Source of the DNA: Capronia americana
Lineage: Eukaryota; Ascomycota; Eurotiomycetes; Chaetothyriales; Herpotrichiellaceae
Reading direction: 5' to 3'
NCBI GenBank assembly: GCA_016110215.1
Contig: JADWQD010000001.1
Span: forward strand, 620,001 to 684,000
Length of the DNA stretch: 64,000 nucleotides
Shown here: positions 54,133 to 64,000 of the stretch, piece by piece
Layout: each line of letters begins with the position of its first letter
Position numbering within the stretch: position 1 is the first letter of the stretch
The notes under the pieces: generated by a model
The model's input: the letters and a program-made list of their open reading frames with translations, nothing else
Told to the model about the DNA's origin: nothing
Database searches by the model: none
Position numbers and translations under genes: made by a program

Positions 54133-55719
54133 TTAGTTGACAAACTCGGCATCAACCTCCTCGTAGAAGTCAAAGAAGCCTTTGTATAATTGTACTCCGA
54201 GGCCTGGGTCCAAGGACCCAGTGGTTGCTCGGATCGAGTGCATCGATAACTGAGGAATGCCGCAATCAATTGCGCGACAACCTAATCGTGAGCTACAATT
54301 TCCGCTCAGTTAGTGATCACATGACGAACTTGGAGGAGACAACACGTACCTCGTCATGGGACCGATTGTGCCTCCGCTTCTGGAGTCATTCCGGATTTGA
54401 AACACCTGCAACTTGCTTCCACACTTCTCGGCAACTCGGGACAGCAGAGCAGTAGACACGCTATCAGTCGTCATGTGTCCATTGGGGTCTGCGGAGACGG
54501 CCACTCCCACGTTCAGTCGCGGGGAATGATTCTCCAGATATGCATAGAGGAAGTTAGGGTTGACTGCGTGAATAACATCTGAGGAGACAAGGAACGAATT
54601 GGCCAGTGTTTGGTTGATGAGATTCGGGCCGGAGTAATCGTTCAGAGCCTCGACTGTGCGCGAAATGACGCTCGGCATGAAGTTGGACAGTGCACCTTGT
54701 CGCAAGAAACTCCCAACTTCTTCATCGTCAAAGCATCCGACCATCTTGATGATACCAGGAGAATCATCACCTGACGAGGCGAGAAGACCTTCGATGGCGG
54801 CAAAGCAGCAAAGCTTGTCATCGATGCGGCCGGCGAAGATGAATTCCTTATCTAAGCCACCGAGCTGGGCCGGTTGAACGTCGAAAAGCTCGAGTTCCCA
54901 GTTGACGATGTCAGTATAATCCGACACTCCTAACTGCCCGGCGATTGCTCGGACCAGTCGCTCGGGCTGGGTTGCGACAAAAGTTCCAGCTGGGAGTTTG
55001 AGAGATGACTGCTCCTTCCCTGTGATGTCGGAATTGTCAAGACCGATGATGGGAGTCATGTTGGTTTCCTTGTTGAACGGTCCCTGAGCAGCGACGCCGA
55101 AATGAGGAGCCAGGGTCGGTATTCTCGCAATGGGCCAGTCCAGCTTGACCAGCTTCTCGGCTATGCGGCCATCGCTGGCCTTGACCAGAACTCTGCCACC
55201 AATGCCCAGGTCACGATCCCACCAGGTTGAATTCATGCCCCCCGCATAAGGGGCGACGCCCAGCTGGACATAACCGGCTTTGGTCTGCAGCTTGGGTATG
55301 GGCTTGACCTTTGCTGTGAGAGCATCAATGTGTCCAGCCACTATCGCAACACCACTGCCAGGCTTGTAGTCCTTTCCAACAGCGAATGCAATAAAAGCAC
55401 TCCCATTGCGTTTAGTGTAGTATTTCCCTCCCGGCTCGATCTTCCATTGTTCTCTTTCGGACAGATAGACGTATCCAGCTTTTGCGAGCTTGGAGGTGAA
55501 GTGGTCGACCGCATGGAACACGGTGGGATTATTGGTCATAAAGTCCAGGTACGGCTGAGTGTATTTCTCCGGGGCAAATTTCTCCTTCTGCGGACCCGGT
55601 GGCATTGATGTCGGAGGGTAGGCCGAGTGCTGGACCATGCGGTCGTAACCCCTTGACACATGTAGAGGCATGTCCTCGTGGATTGAGGTGAAGAAACCAG
55701 AGGATGTTTTGCGAACCAT
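54133..55719 (-). CDS. APE1: Vacuolar aminopeptidase I (M18 family)
   Basis: Two exons, 54350-55719 and 54133-54292, with a 57-base intron (GTACGT...TGTAG), giving 509 residues. M18 metal and catalytic regions are clear: IVAGHIDALTAKVKPIP (His130 region), GCFDDEEVGSFLRQGA (Glu pair), SSDVIHAVNPNF, SADPNGHMTTDSVSTALL and, in exon 2, GIPQLSMHSIRATTGS with the last His. HIDAL and DxxHxxNPNF match yeast Ape1 (HVDAL, DVNHLYNPNF) better than cytosolic aspartyl aminopeptidase (HTDSP, AHxxHPNY), so this is the Ape1/Lap4 type. Yeast Ape1 forms dodecamers and reaches the vacuole by the Cvt autophagy route through an N-terminal propeptide; the N-terminal ~45 residues here are in that position. A diverged direct repeat lies in its promoter (55990-56082). 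Confidence 0.92.
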
Positions 55720-56212
55720 GGTGAGAAGGGTCTATTCTTTAAGAGAGTTACAAAAACGAAGTAGCGACGCAATATCGAACCAAAGATCTAAGAAGGAGAA
55801 GTGAGTGGTGAATGAGTCGCTGATGAAGGGTCGCTGATATTGCGATCAGCAGGAACCAAAGCTCGCAATGGATCGGAATCGCTAGCTGCACAGCAACGTT
55901 ATCGATAAGAAAGATAAGCTGCTCCTATTGGTTGGATCTCAGCCTCGCAGTCTACACAAGGCTGAGGAATGGAGACGCTCAAGATATCTCGACTTGCTCA
56001 ATTGGCGACAGTGAGCGCGTTACGAGATCCTCATGATACCCTGACTTGCTCAATTGATGGCAGTCAACGGGTTAAGAGATAGTCGTTACATCATGAACTT
56101 CGTTCAGTCGATCCTCTTGTCCTCACATGCCCGACGCGCCTGGTCCACGCCAGAGATCCCTCGAAGACGATCACTTCAAGCCTGCTGAAAGCGCCTCAAC
56201 CTCCAACTCTGA
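55720..56212. other. Intergenic region, APE1 promoter
   Basis: Contains the direct repeat at 55990-56082. Otherwise no feature seen. Confidence 0.5.
55990..56082. repeat. Imperfect tandem duplication, 52-bp period
   Basis: GACTTGCTCAATTG occurs at 55991 and 56043, and the following ~26 bases are also similar (CAGT...GTTA(C/A)GAGAT). Two copies only. Confidence 0.75.
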
Positions 56213-59200
56213 TCACTCGTCATACAAGAGGTGCAGCGTCGTCGGGATCGGAGACTCCTTCGCATTCGCATCGAGATAGATCTTCGCCTTGACACCTGCA
56301 ATGTCATGCTCAATGACGCTAAAGCATCCCAACTTTCCATCGGCCCGACGCACATTCTTCAGGCGAAACACTTCCTTCAGCGTGGCGACGAGAGCAGGTC
56401 CGACCAGTCGGGCGCCGAAGCAGTAGTGCATACCATGCCCAAGGAGAGTGTAAGCCGACATTGGGCGATGCGGATCGATCTTCTCAGGGTTGGGAAACGC
56501 AGCAGGGTCCATGGCTGCCGAGGAGGTGGCGATGAGCACGTATTGACCTGCCTTTATATGGACTGGGCCGCGTGCGCCGTCTTCAAATGTAACATCCTTG
56601 GAAGCCACACGAGGGAGACCGGGTACGACACCTGCGTGGCGCATGCCTTCGAACACGAAGCCAAGCAGTTCCTTGTCCGAGGCTTCGTCGTCCTTGTGCG
56701 CGAGCTCCACAATTCGCGCCTTGTATTGCTTGTACTCGTCTTTGAGGTAGAGATCAATGAGGAGGGAAGCCTGCTGCGTGATATTGCCCGCGACCGGAGC
56801 CCCCATGCCAATACAGTCTCCCACCATGTCGCCAATGTCCAATCCCGATTTGTGCAAGGCGTGGTAGAAACGGTCAGCATCGGGTCCGACCTCATACGCG
56901 GAGCCCTTGGCGAGCCAATCCACTATGTGCTCTGTGAAACCCTGCTGAGTCTTGAGATGCGCCTCGAATATCTTTCTCAGGATTGGCGCCACAGTCTCAG
57001 CGGTCTCCCTCAACTTCCACTCGTTGACCGGCAAGATGTTGAAGCTCTGGTACATGAACAGAACAAGGTAGATGTCGAACAGTTCTGGAATGGTGACCAA
57101 GCCGCGTGGATGAGCCACGTCCTTGATGGGAATGGCGAAGCGCCGGGCGAGCCACATGATGGGAGTGACGTTGCAGACGTCTCGCACGATGTCAATCGAT
57201 CTCCGTTTGTCGTGATACTTCAAAGTGCTCTTCTGAATCAAGCTTCTAACGGTTTCGCGGAAGTATTGCGAGAGATTCTTTTCAAAATTGTCCTCGAAGA
57301 ACGCCTTGTGGAGGATGCTGGAACGTGGATCGTGGCGTTGCTGATCGTCCCACCCGATCATAAATTCGTGGCCGTCGGTGCAGTTGCGAATAGCAGCCTG
57401 GTACATTACGTGGAAGGTATCTCGATCTTCAAAGGCCTTCTTGACACCTTCTTGAGTATGAATGCCTACCAGCTTCATGACATTTGGTGGCGGTCTCTTG
57501 AGATCATATTTCGCGAGCACTTTGTTACCTTCGAGAATGCTCTTGATGGCTTCAGGCGTATAGAACGGCAGCAAAGCGTATGGAGACGTCCCGGTGAACT
57601 CACCCGGAAGGCCGTTGAAGATGAGCTTGGCGAGTATGCCTCCGTATGTGCCTCCTGGGAGGTCGGCAAGTTTGGATACTCCCCAGTTGGTCAGAGTGTT
57701 GCTATTGAAGTCGTAGGTGAGGAAACGGTCGCCTCGCACCAGGGCTACGGCGTCGTCTAGGATGCCGCGTCCGGTGGTTTGACCTGGACAGACACCGCTG
57801 CCCGGCATTGAGGGCTTGGTGCACTCTGCTTGCAGACCCGGATACAGTTCAAGATTGTCGATATGGCCGTACAATAGTTCCGCTGCTCGAGAGACCTCGG
57901 GGTCATCATTCCATTCGGAGAAACTCTTATACGCCGTCAAGTTGAGGTATTTCCGGAACCTAGTAATGTGTCAGTATATCCACGATTGTCATGCCACCAA
58001 GACCGTGGTTGTAGTATATCAGGACTGACTCGTTCAACGTGCAGGCATTAAATATCTCTCTGGCCTGAAGCTGGCCCATGAGGTCCACAACCTTGAGACT
58101 CGCCGGTGTGCCGTTGGCACCAAATGCGTGGGCCGGCTCTTCAACACAATCCTTGATGAGGCGGCCAAGGTCGGCGTCGTCGAAGTGTCCATCTGGACCG
58201 CGCTTAAGACCCCCAAATGTCCATTCCCTTGCGGGTTTGGACATCATATCCCCGGTGATTTTCGCTGCCATCTCCCAGAAGAGCGGGGGCGTCATTTCAT
58301 CCATCGATTTGATCTTTGGAAGGTTGTGACTGATCACCTCTTCCATCCAGTTCGCGTCGGCTGCACTAAGTGCGGCGTGCCAGTGATAAAGAACCGCAAA
58401 CTCGACTGAAACAGAGTTGCCCGAACCTCTCTCCACACGTCCTTGGGCCGACCGGATCTCCTCGCCCAAGTTGAGCGACCATTCCGAATTGGCTCGGGGA
58501 GTATTCAAGATAGCGGCAACGTAGTCTCTCAGCACTACCGACGCAAAGAAGCCGACATTGATGTTTCTGGCGAGCTGGAAGATGTCTTCGTCTTGCCTAT
58601 GGTTGAGTTTGTCAGATGTGCTAGCCATTAACCTTGTGATTGCAGTGGGATGGACTCACTTCTTCTGTTTGTCTTCCTTCAGTTTATCCCATTTGTCATA
58701 CTCTCCATGCTCATTGATGGACAAGAGTGTTTCGGCAATGTGGTTGTGGTTTCTCGAGAACATCATCAAAACAGCGATGACGCCCGGCGGCATCAACATG
58801 ATCCTCTCCGAAGCAACCGAATCTGGATAGATCAATCCATTCTTTTTCGTCCGCACTCGCTCTTGTTCTTTGGCGGTGTTTCCGTAGAGGGTGCTGAGGT
58901 CAACATAGCTCGACGTCTCATTTACCCACTGATCGTGCCTCGAAGTTTGGAAGCATTCATGAATGACGACTGTAGCGAATGAGAAGAACAATCTGTTGAG
59001 CCCGGACGGATGTTTGCGAAACTTCCCTTCTTTCCGCTTGAGCAGGTATTCGAAGACGAGTTCCACGTCCGGCAAGTTGGGTCCTTTAGGTTTCATAGGC
59101 GGCACACTTCGGCTGTACGGTGAGCCGGCCTTGCCCAGCTCAGGGTCCCAGAGATTATTGTTGCCACCGTCGTGCCTCCTGTACCTAGTTGTCGGGCCAG

Positions 59201-59537
59201 CAATGGTTCCCGGTGGGTGGGGCAAGTCGTCCCATAGCATTTTGATGAATCCGCCGGCGGCCTTTGTGCCCAGTCCGCTGTCCGGAGGCAGAGATTGAAG
59301 CATGTGCACGCCATGTTCTAGCAACAATTCCTTGTCGTTCAGAGGCTCTCCTGAAATCAACGTGGTGAAGGCTTGGACCATTGTCGTAGCATTCTCTCGG
59401 CCTAGGTGAGTTAAATCATGGAGTAGCGATGTCTGATTGACTGGGGGGGTTGCCGCAGCTTCCGCATCTGTCCGTCCATCTGGAGCGGTGGGAGCACTTT
59501 GCAGAATGGTCGCTCGCAGTTTGTGCAATTGCTCCAT
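56213..59537 (-). CDS. ppo: Psi-factor producing oxygenase (fatty acid dioxygenase-P450 fusion)
   Basis: Three exons, 58660-59537, 58030-58596 and 56213-57959 (introns 63 and 70 bases), giving 1063 residues. The N-terminal half is an animal-type haem peroxidase/dioxygenase: HDQWVNETSSYVDLSTLYGN, a second His motif (FSRNHNHIAETLLS), and EFAVLYHWHAALS with the Tyr radical and proximal His (about residues 363 and 366). The C-terminal half is a P450: MGAPVAGNITQQASLLIDLY and haem ligand HYCFGARLVGPAL (Cys near 56415-56426), so both haem domains look usable. Such enzymes oxygenate linoleic acid to 8- or 10-hydroperoxide and often isomerise it to a diol. The products are oxylipins that balance sexual and asexual development. 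Start at 59537 is the first ATG in the frame; an extra upstream exon is possible. Confidence 0.93.
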
Positions 59538-60507
59538 ATTGATGGATTTCTCGTAGGGTACCACTACCTCTTGCCTTGTTCACGATTAGCCAGCCAGGAG
59601 CGTGACAGACAGAAGGCGGACTTTGGTTGCAAGATGGAGCGGGGGATGTGCTGCGTAAATACGCTTGGGCGGATGGACGTGATCCAGCCATCGGGCAAGG
59701 TTCTGGTCGTGCAGGTAATGGTGTGCGTGCGCAAGAGTGACGCCCCGGCAGATGAGTGGAAGACGACATCTCGCAGGCACGTCTAGATGGAATGGACATG
59801 GTGAGAGTTGACGCTTTTCGTGTAACCTCTGCTGAACGTCTTTACGTGAAGCGGCATCGAATGGTGGCACAGCTGAATGCGAGCTTCCCGTGTGTCCTAG
59901 CGATCTACTGTCAGTGTTGCCCTATGGCAAGTCGGACCACCATTTGGCTAGCTGAGCAGCTTTCAGCTGCTGTGGCTTGTGGGCCTGGAAGTCCACACGT
60001 CAATGTCTGATTCGAGATTGAGAGATCTGAACTCCGCACATGCTGTCTCTGTTTGACATCCTTCCTGTCGCAGATGCAGAGAAAACCTTGATGCCTGCAT
60101 CCGGTGAAGTGGTGCTATGTCCCCATCTACGGCTAGACCAGCGCAAATGACAGAAGGTGTTGAACTCCATCTAATGCTTGTCACGAAGCGGAAGTTCCTC
60201 GGAGCGAACCTAACCGACATCCACTGCTGCTTGACACAAATAAGAGCGCCACTAGAAGAGCCTATTAAACATTGTCTTCGTCAGCAGAGAAATTCGATCG
60301 AGGGCTGGCAGTTGCACGGTTTGGCGAGCAAGAAGTATCATTTCTGCCAGAGCCAGACGTAAGGATAATAAGCATGCAATGCTCGTCTATTCCAACTTCT
60401 GTCTCCAACTAGCTTGGCCAGTCTTTGATATACAACAGTCGACACCACACACGGGCCAGCTGGTCAGAGTCGTGTCGACGGCACTTGCGCAACAAGTGCT
60501 ATGCTTT
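59538..60507. other. Intergenic region, Ppo promoter
   Basis: Overlapping ORFs of up to 127 codons on both strands near 59416-59870 lack motifs. If Ppo has a further 5' exon it would lie here. No other feature seen. Confidence 0.4.
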
Positions 60508-63271
60508 TCATATCTCATCTTCCTCCTCGTCATCAGCGCCATCCGTCTTGTACTTCTGAGACTTCAAGTTCTTCAACTCATATTCTTCGTGACCAGTCGA
60601 CACAGCCACGGCATGTGCTGCGCGGGGATTCTCCTCTAAGAACTCCCTGAGTCGTTTCTTGCCCTCCTCCAGCGCTTGCTGCGATGCCGCATTTGCCATT
60701 TTCAGCATGGGGCCCCAAAGATTGAGAGTATATGTGACGTAAGCTCCAACGGCGAGGAGGATGAGGAAAATGAAATAGACAGGGTTCCTAAGCACTGTGG
60801 GCCTTGTCAGTATGCAGTCCCTCGACGGGGTGGTGGTGCAACATACCAGCCACGATCTCATTCCACCCTAGCGCCAGTAGCAGGCCGTAAAAGTATAAGG
60901 GTACTTGGGTCATGCCGCCAATTGCACTACGCTTGGCTTCAACGTACACCCCATCGGCCGCCTTCTTGAACCTCACAGTCAGGTCCTGTCGCTTGGCTTC
61001 GTTGAGGATCATGGTTTCTTCTTCCAGGCTCTTCCCTTCCTCCTCATCGACACCTCCGATAGGTATGAGGTCTTCTTCGTCGGCCGGAGTAGCAGCAGCA
61101 GGTGTAGGGCCGATCCATCGGTCTAGGGGTGGAGGTGCTCCCGTCTCAGAGTGCCGGAAGCGAGCCAGAAGAGGTATCAAGGTAAGTGTGCTTTCCCGCG
61201 CTTTTGTGTAGATTCCCTCGATATCATCTGTCGGGCGCCATATTCGAGGAACGCCCGCCTCATCATATCTGAATTTGTCCTCGAAATTTTCGCGAAGCTT
61301 GAGTAAGAGATTACCTTCCATCATTTCTTCGTCAATCTTGGACCGCAGGACGGCCCACGATTTCCTCCTCAGCCGCCAGATGCCCACCTCGATTTCTTCG
61401 GCACTAGCGTCGAAGGAAGCAGCTCGGTCTGCGAAGCGCTTCTCAGCATCATGCACCGTGTTGACAAAGAGAGACCAGATGCGATCCCAGATGCCCATTT
61501 CTGTAGGCTTGTCCCCATGCTCAGGAGCACCTGAGCCACCGCGGCCCGATCCGAGGGCATTAAATTCGAGGCCGACGCTATCGTTGAGCTTACTTCGGAC
61601 CCATCGCTCAACCCGCGTGGCTAACCGCCGCATCTCGTCTCGCCGCAGTTGACCTGAAATCTTGTCCAGTTCTTTTTGATACAAAGCTAGTTCCTGCTTG
61701 TAATTTGACCAGGGAAGCCCTTCGATTGTAGCCTCCTTTGCGGATGACTCAAATTTGTCGATGGCGATCTTCTTCTGTTCTTGGACGATTTCGGCAAAAT
61801 CGTAGGACGCTCCCTTCTTTTGTCCAGCCTTGACGGCGCCACTTACAGCGTCCGAAAACTGCTGTACCCCGTCTTTGTGTGCGGCGGACAATTGCCCCGC
61901 GAAAAGGGCATGCAGTCTCGTATCGATCTTGCTCTCGAGCTCAGTTCGTTTCCTCTGGTACACGCCCTTGTGATATCTGCCGGCTTCAGTCTCGAAATTC
62001 TTGATCGTACTCGTCCTTGCCCCCTTCATGGCAGCTCCCAGCCCGGCGATGACCTCGGGGTTCCCTGACCGCGCTGCATCTGCTTGTTGTGTTTCGAATG
62101 GCATAATTGCTTCATCGAAGGCGATCATTACCTCCCTCATAATCTCGTCACATCGAAACTGTGCCAGAAGTTCTTGCTGGGTCGGAAGATCGAGGTCCTT
62201 GTTGTTCACTATCTGATCCCAGACGCCTTCAGCGTAATGCGAAAAGCCATCGGCCGGAATCCTGCGGTGATATTCTGGAAGAAATATTCCACCTTCGAAC
62301 TCTCCCAATAAAGCGTCCCTCCTGCGGTCGCGCTGGCCGTCCCGGAACCTAGTTGACATTTTCGCAACTTCCGCCTTGAATTGGTCTGGTTGGTACAGTT
62401 TATGGGGCAGGGCAGTGAAGGCAAAGTCGAAGTAGTCATCGATACTGCTGTTTTCCAGTCCCTGTGGCTTGGACAAACTGGTCCATATCCTGGCCATATC
62501 CTGCATCAGTGTATTTCGTAGATTCTGGAGAGGTGTTGTCCCAAGGAAGTCTCGAATGACAAAGTACAGGAGGCTGCGCGAGGTCGACTTCTTGTCCTTG
62601 AGGAATAATTGTAGGTTGACCTCGAAGACGGTCTTGAGCAATCCCATGTTTGCGCCCTGGTACAGGCCAACCTGATGCTCCCAAATGTTGACCATCAATA
62701 CTTCACTGGTCGCCAAAGCGAAAAGAGAGCTTTTTCGCTCAAAGTCCTGATCTTCTCCTCGTTCCCGGCCGTCTGTACCTTCAACATCCATGACCAGGAT
62801 ATTATCTGCCATCTCGGTCGCTGAGGATTTGTTCTTTGCCAACCATATTCCCTTTGTCGTCTGTCTCCGTTCCGATTCGGACATGACGGAGAAGTCGGTC
62901 TCGAAGAGGGCATTCAGGAGGGTGGATTTGCCAGTTGACTGCGACCCGAAAACGGAAATGAGGTGGTAATTAAACCCGGCGTGAGAGACACCCGAGTATT
63001 GGAGGTACTTGGCTAGATCAGGGCTATAGAGAGATCAGCAAGACCATTGCGAGATGTTGGGGGATATTGTGCACTTGAATTGTTTGTCCGCATCCACGAC
63101 TTGGACGCCATTTTCAAAATCGGCATGCCCATTTTGGCCCGCAGAAGCAAAGTGGCCGTTGATTGACATCTTCTCTGGGGCAGTGTTGGCACGGTTAATC
63201 GCTATGGGTCTGTTGCTGGAGGTCAAAGAACGCTCTGGCGACTGTGGCGGAGAGAGAGTCGAGTTCGCCAT
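60508..63271 (-). CDS. SEY1: ER membrane-fusion GTPase Sey1 (RHD3/atlastin-like)
   Basis: Three exons, 63075-63271, 60847-63023 and 60508-60794, introns of 51 and 52 bases (GTGCAC...ATAG; GTATGT...ACAG), giving 886 residues. The join at exon 1/2 restores FNPDLAKYLQYSGVSHAGFN. The GTPase domain has VFGSQSTGKSTLLN (P-loop, residues 92-100), RRQTTKGIWLAKN (switch I) and VMDVEGTDGRERGEDQDFER (switch II). A long helical bundle follows, then two hydrophobic segments (VPLYFYGLLLALGWNEIVA and NPVYFIFLILLAVGAYVTYT), the second completed by exon 3. The short cytoplasmic tail ends in an acidic run (DGADDEEEDEI). Sey1 fuses ER tubules to maintain the network. Length and order match fungal Sey1. Confidence 0.95.
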
Positions 63272-64000
63272 GACGATGAAGGGGTGATGGCAGTCGGGTG
63301 ATATAGTATCCCTGCAACCAAAGGCTTGGTATGTGTTAATTCGACATGGGAAGAATAATTGGACGTCACTTGAGCAGCCACCTGCCAGGTGCGTGCCAGG
63401 GGATCAAGGAAATGAAGGTGTGTCGAGTCGACCGGTAAGGATTGCGTTCCGGCCGTTGGCCAGATGATGCAGTTGTCTTGAGCTGCGACTGGTGCACCCG
63501 TGTCGGTGAATTTCAGAGGCTCGGGTCGCCTCACCTGCTTCCATCGCGCCGGAAGATGTCCACAGCCCCCCCCGGAACATCTTGGTGAACGGCCCCGGCA
63601 CACCCCTACCAAAAAGATTATCCGGCTCCGACGGTTTCTACGCAGGGTTCCACTTCTGCCTAGAGGCGGCCAGCGCCCTTCAACCTACTCATAAGTATTT
63701 CACTACAGCCTTGTCCATAATCTCAATCTTTACCGTAGTCTTCATGCTGGTATAAGACGTCTTCATGGTTCCGTCATGACTGTGCCAGAATACTCTGTTT
63801 CATCTGTTTTGATTGATGCGCTCGTTGCTCCCCCGACATTGCCACAGGCACTGTCCGACGTCCTGTCAGCCTGATATCACAGATAGAGCACGACTTCCGC
63901 TTACATCACTCCTCAACTACTCATCGCGTTGGCCGGGCTTCTACTGATTTGCAGACCTGTCAGCGACACTAACAGATCGCCAATACGCCATTAGGTGTGT
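63272..64000. other. SEY1 upstream region to window end
   Basis: Only chance-type frames of 129 codons or fewer. This should be the SEY1 promoter and leader; the next gene lies beyond the window. Confidence 0.45.

Noticed and set aside
56231..57760. Plus-strand ORF of 509 codons
   Set aside because: Exactly antisense to the P450 half of the Ppo gene; long only because the sense codons leave few antisense stops.
1..64000. tRNA, rRNA or CRISPR features
   Set aside because: I scanned for GGTTCGA-type B boxes outside coding frames and for regularly spaced short repeats and found none convincing; a covariance-model search would be the decisive test.

Overview
This window is nuclear DNA of a filamentous ascomycete (Pezizomycotina). 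Most genes carry short GT-AG introns of about 42 to 143 bases with CTAAC-like branch sites. Gene families typical of that group are present: Zn2Cys6 regulators, a HET-domain protein, a CFEM protein, an NmrA-like protein, a psi-factor (Ppo) oxygenase and a questin-oxidase-like protein. The order cannot be fixed from sequence alone. Gene models here were built by eye from reading frame, splice consensus and family fit, without transcript data.

Layout. 1-11.5 kb is core housekeeping: the 3' end of glutamate synthase (GLT1), anaphase-promoting complex subunit Apc15, the ER-Golgi SNARE Bet1, trans-3-hydroxy-L-proline dehydratase, and a second APC/C subunit, Cdc23/Apc8. About 12.3-31 kb looks accessory. 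It holds a broken STAND-N-terminal/G-alpha-like gene, a methyltransferase, repeat-rich DNA, an SDR next to a Zn2Cys6 regulator, a CFEM membrane protein, a HET-domain gene with an 18-bp minisatellite and an assembly gap inside it, a second SDR, and a questin-oxidase-like gene. About 31-42 kb holds three lineage-type proteins of unknown function and a second Zn2Cys6 regulator. About 42.8-47.4 kb is conserved again: lanosterol synthase (ERG7) diverging from SPO11, which converges on the ERAD E2 enzyme UBC7. About 48-53.5 kb has an NmrA-like protein, an unknown protein and a clearly inactivated secreted LysM gene. About 54-63.3 kb holds vacuolar aminopeptidase I, a Ppo dioxygenase-P450 fusion and the ER-fusion GTPase Sey1.

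How the genes relate. There is no single operon-like system. The strongest functional links are the two APC/C subunits within 8 kb, and the SDR plus questin-oxidase-like pair, which could be a small oxidative pathway. The accessory block mixes recognition-type proteins (HET, STAND/G-alpha) with repeats and decaying genes. No RNA genes, CRISPR arrays or complete transposons were seen.
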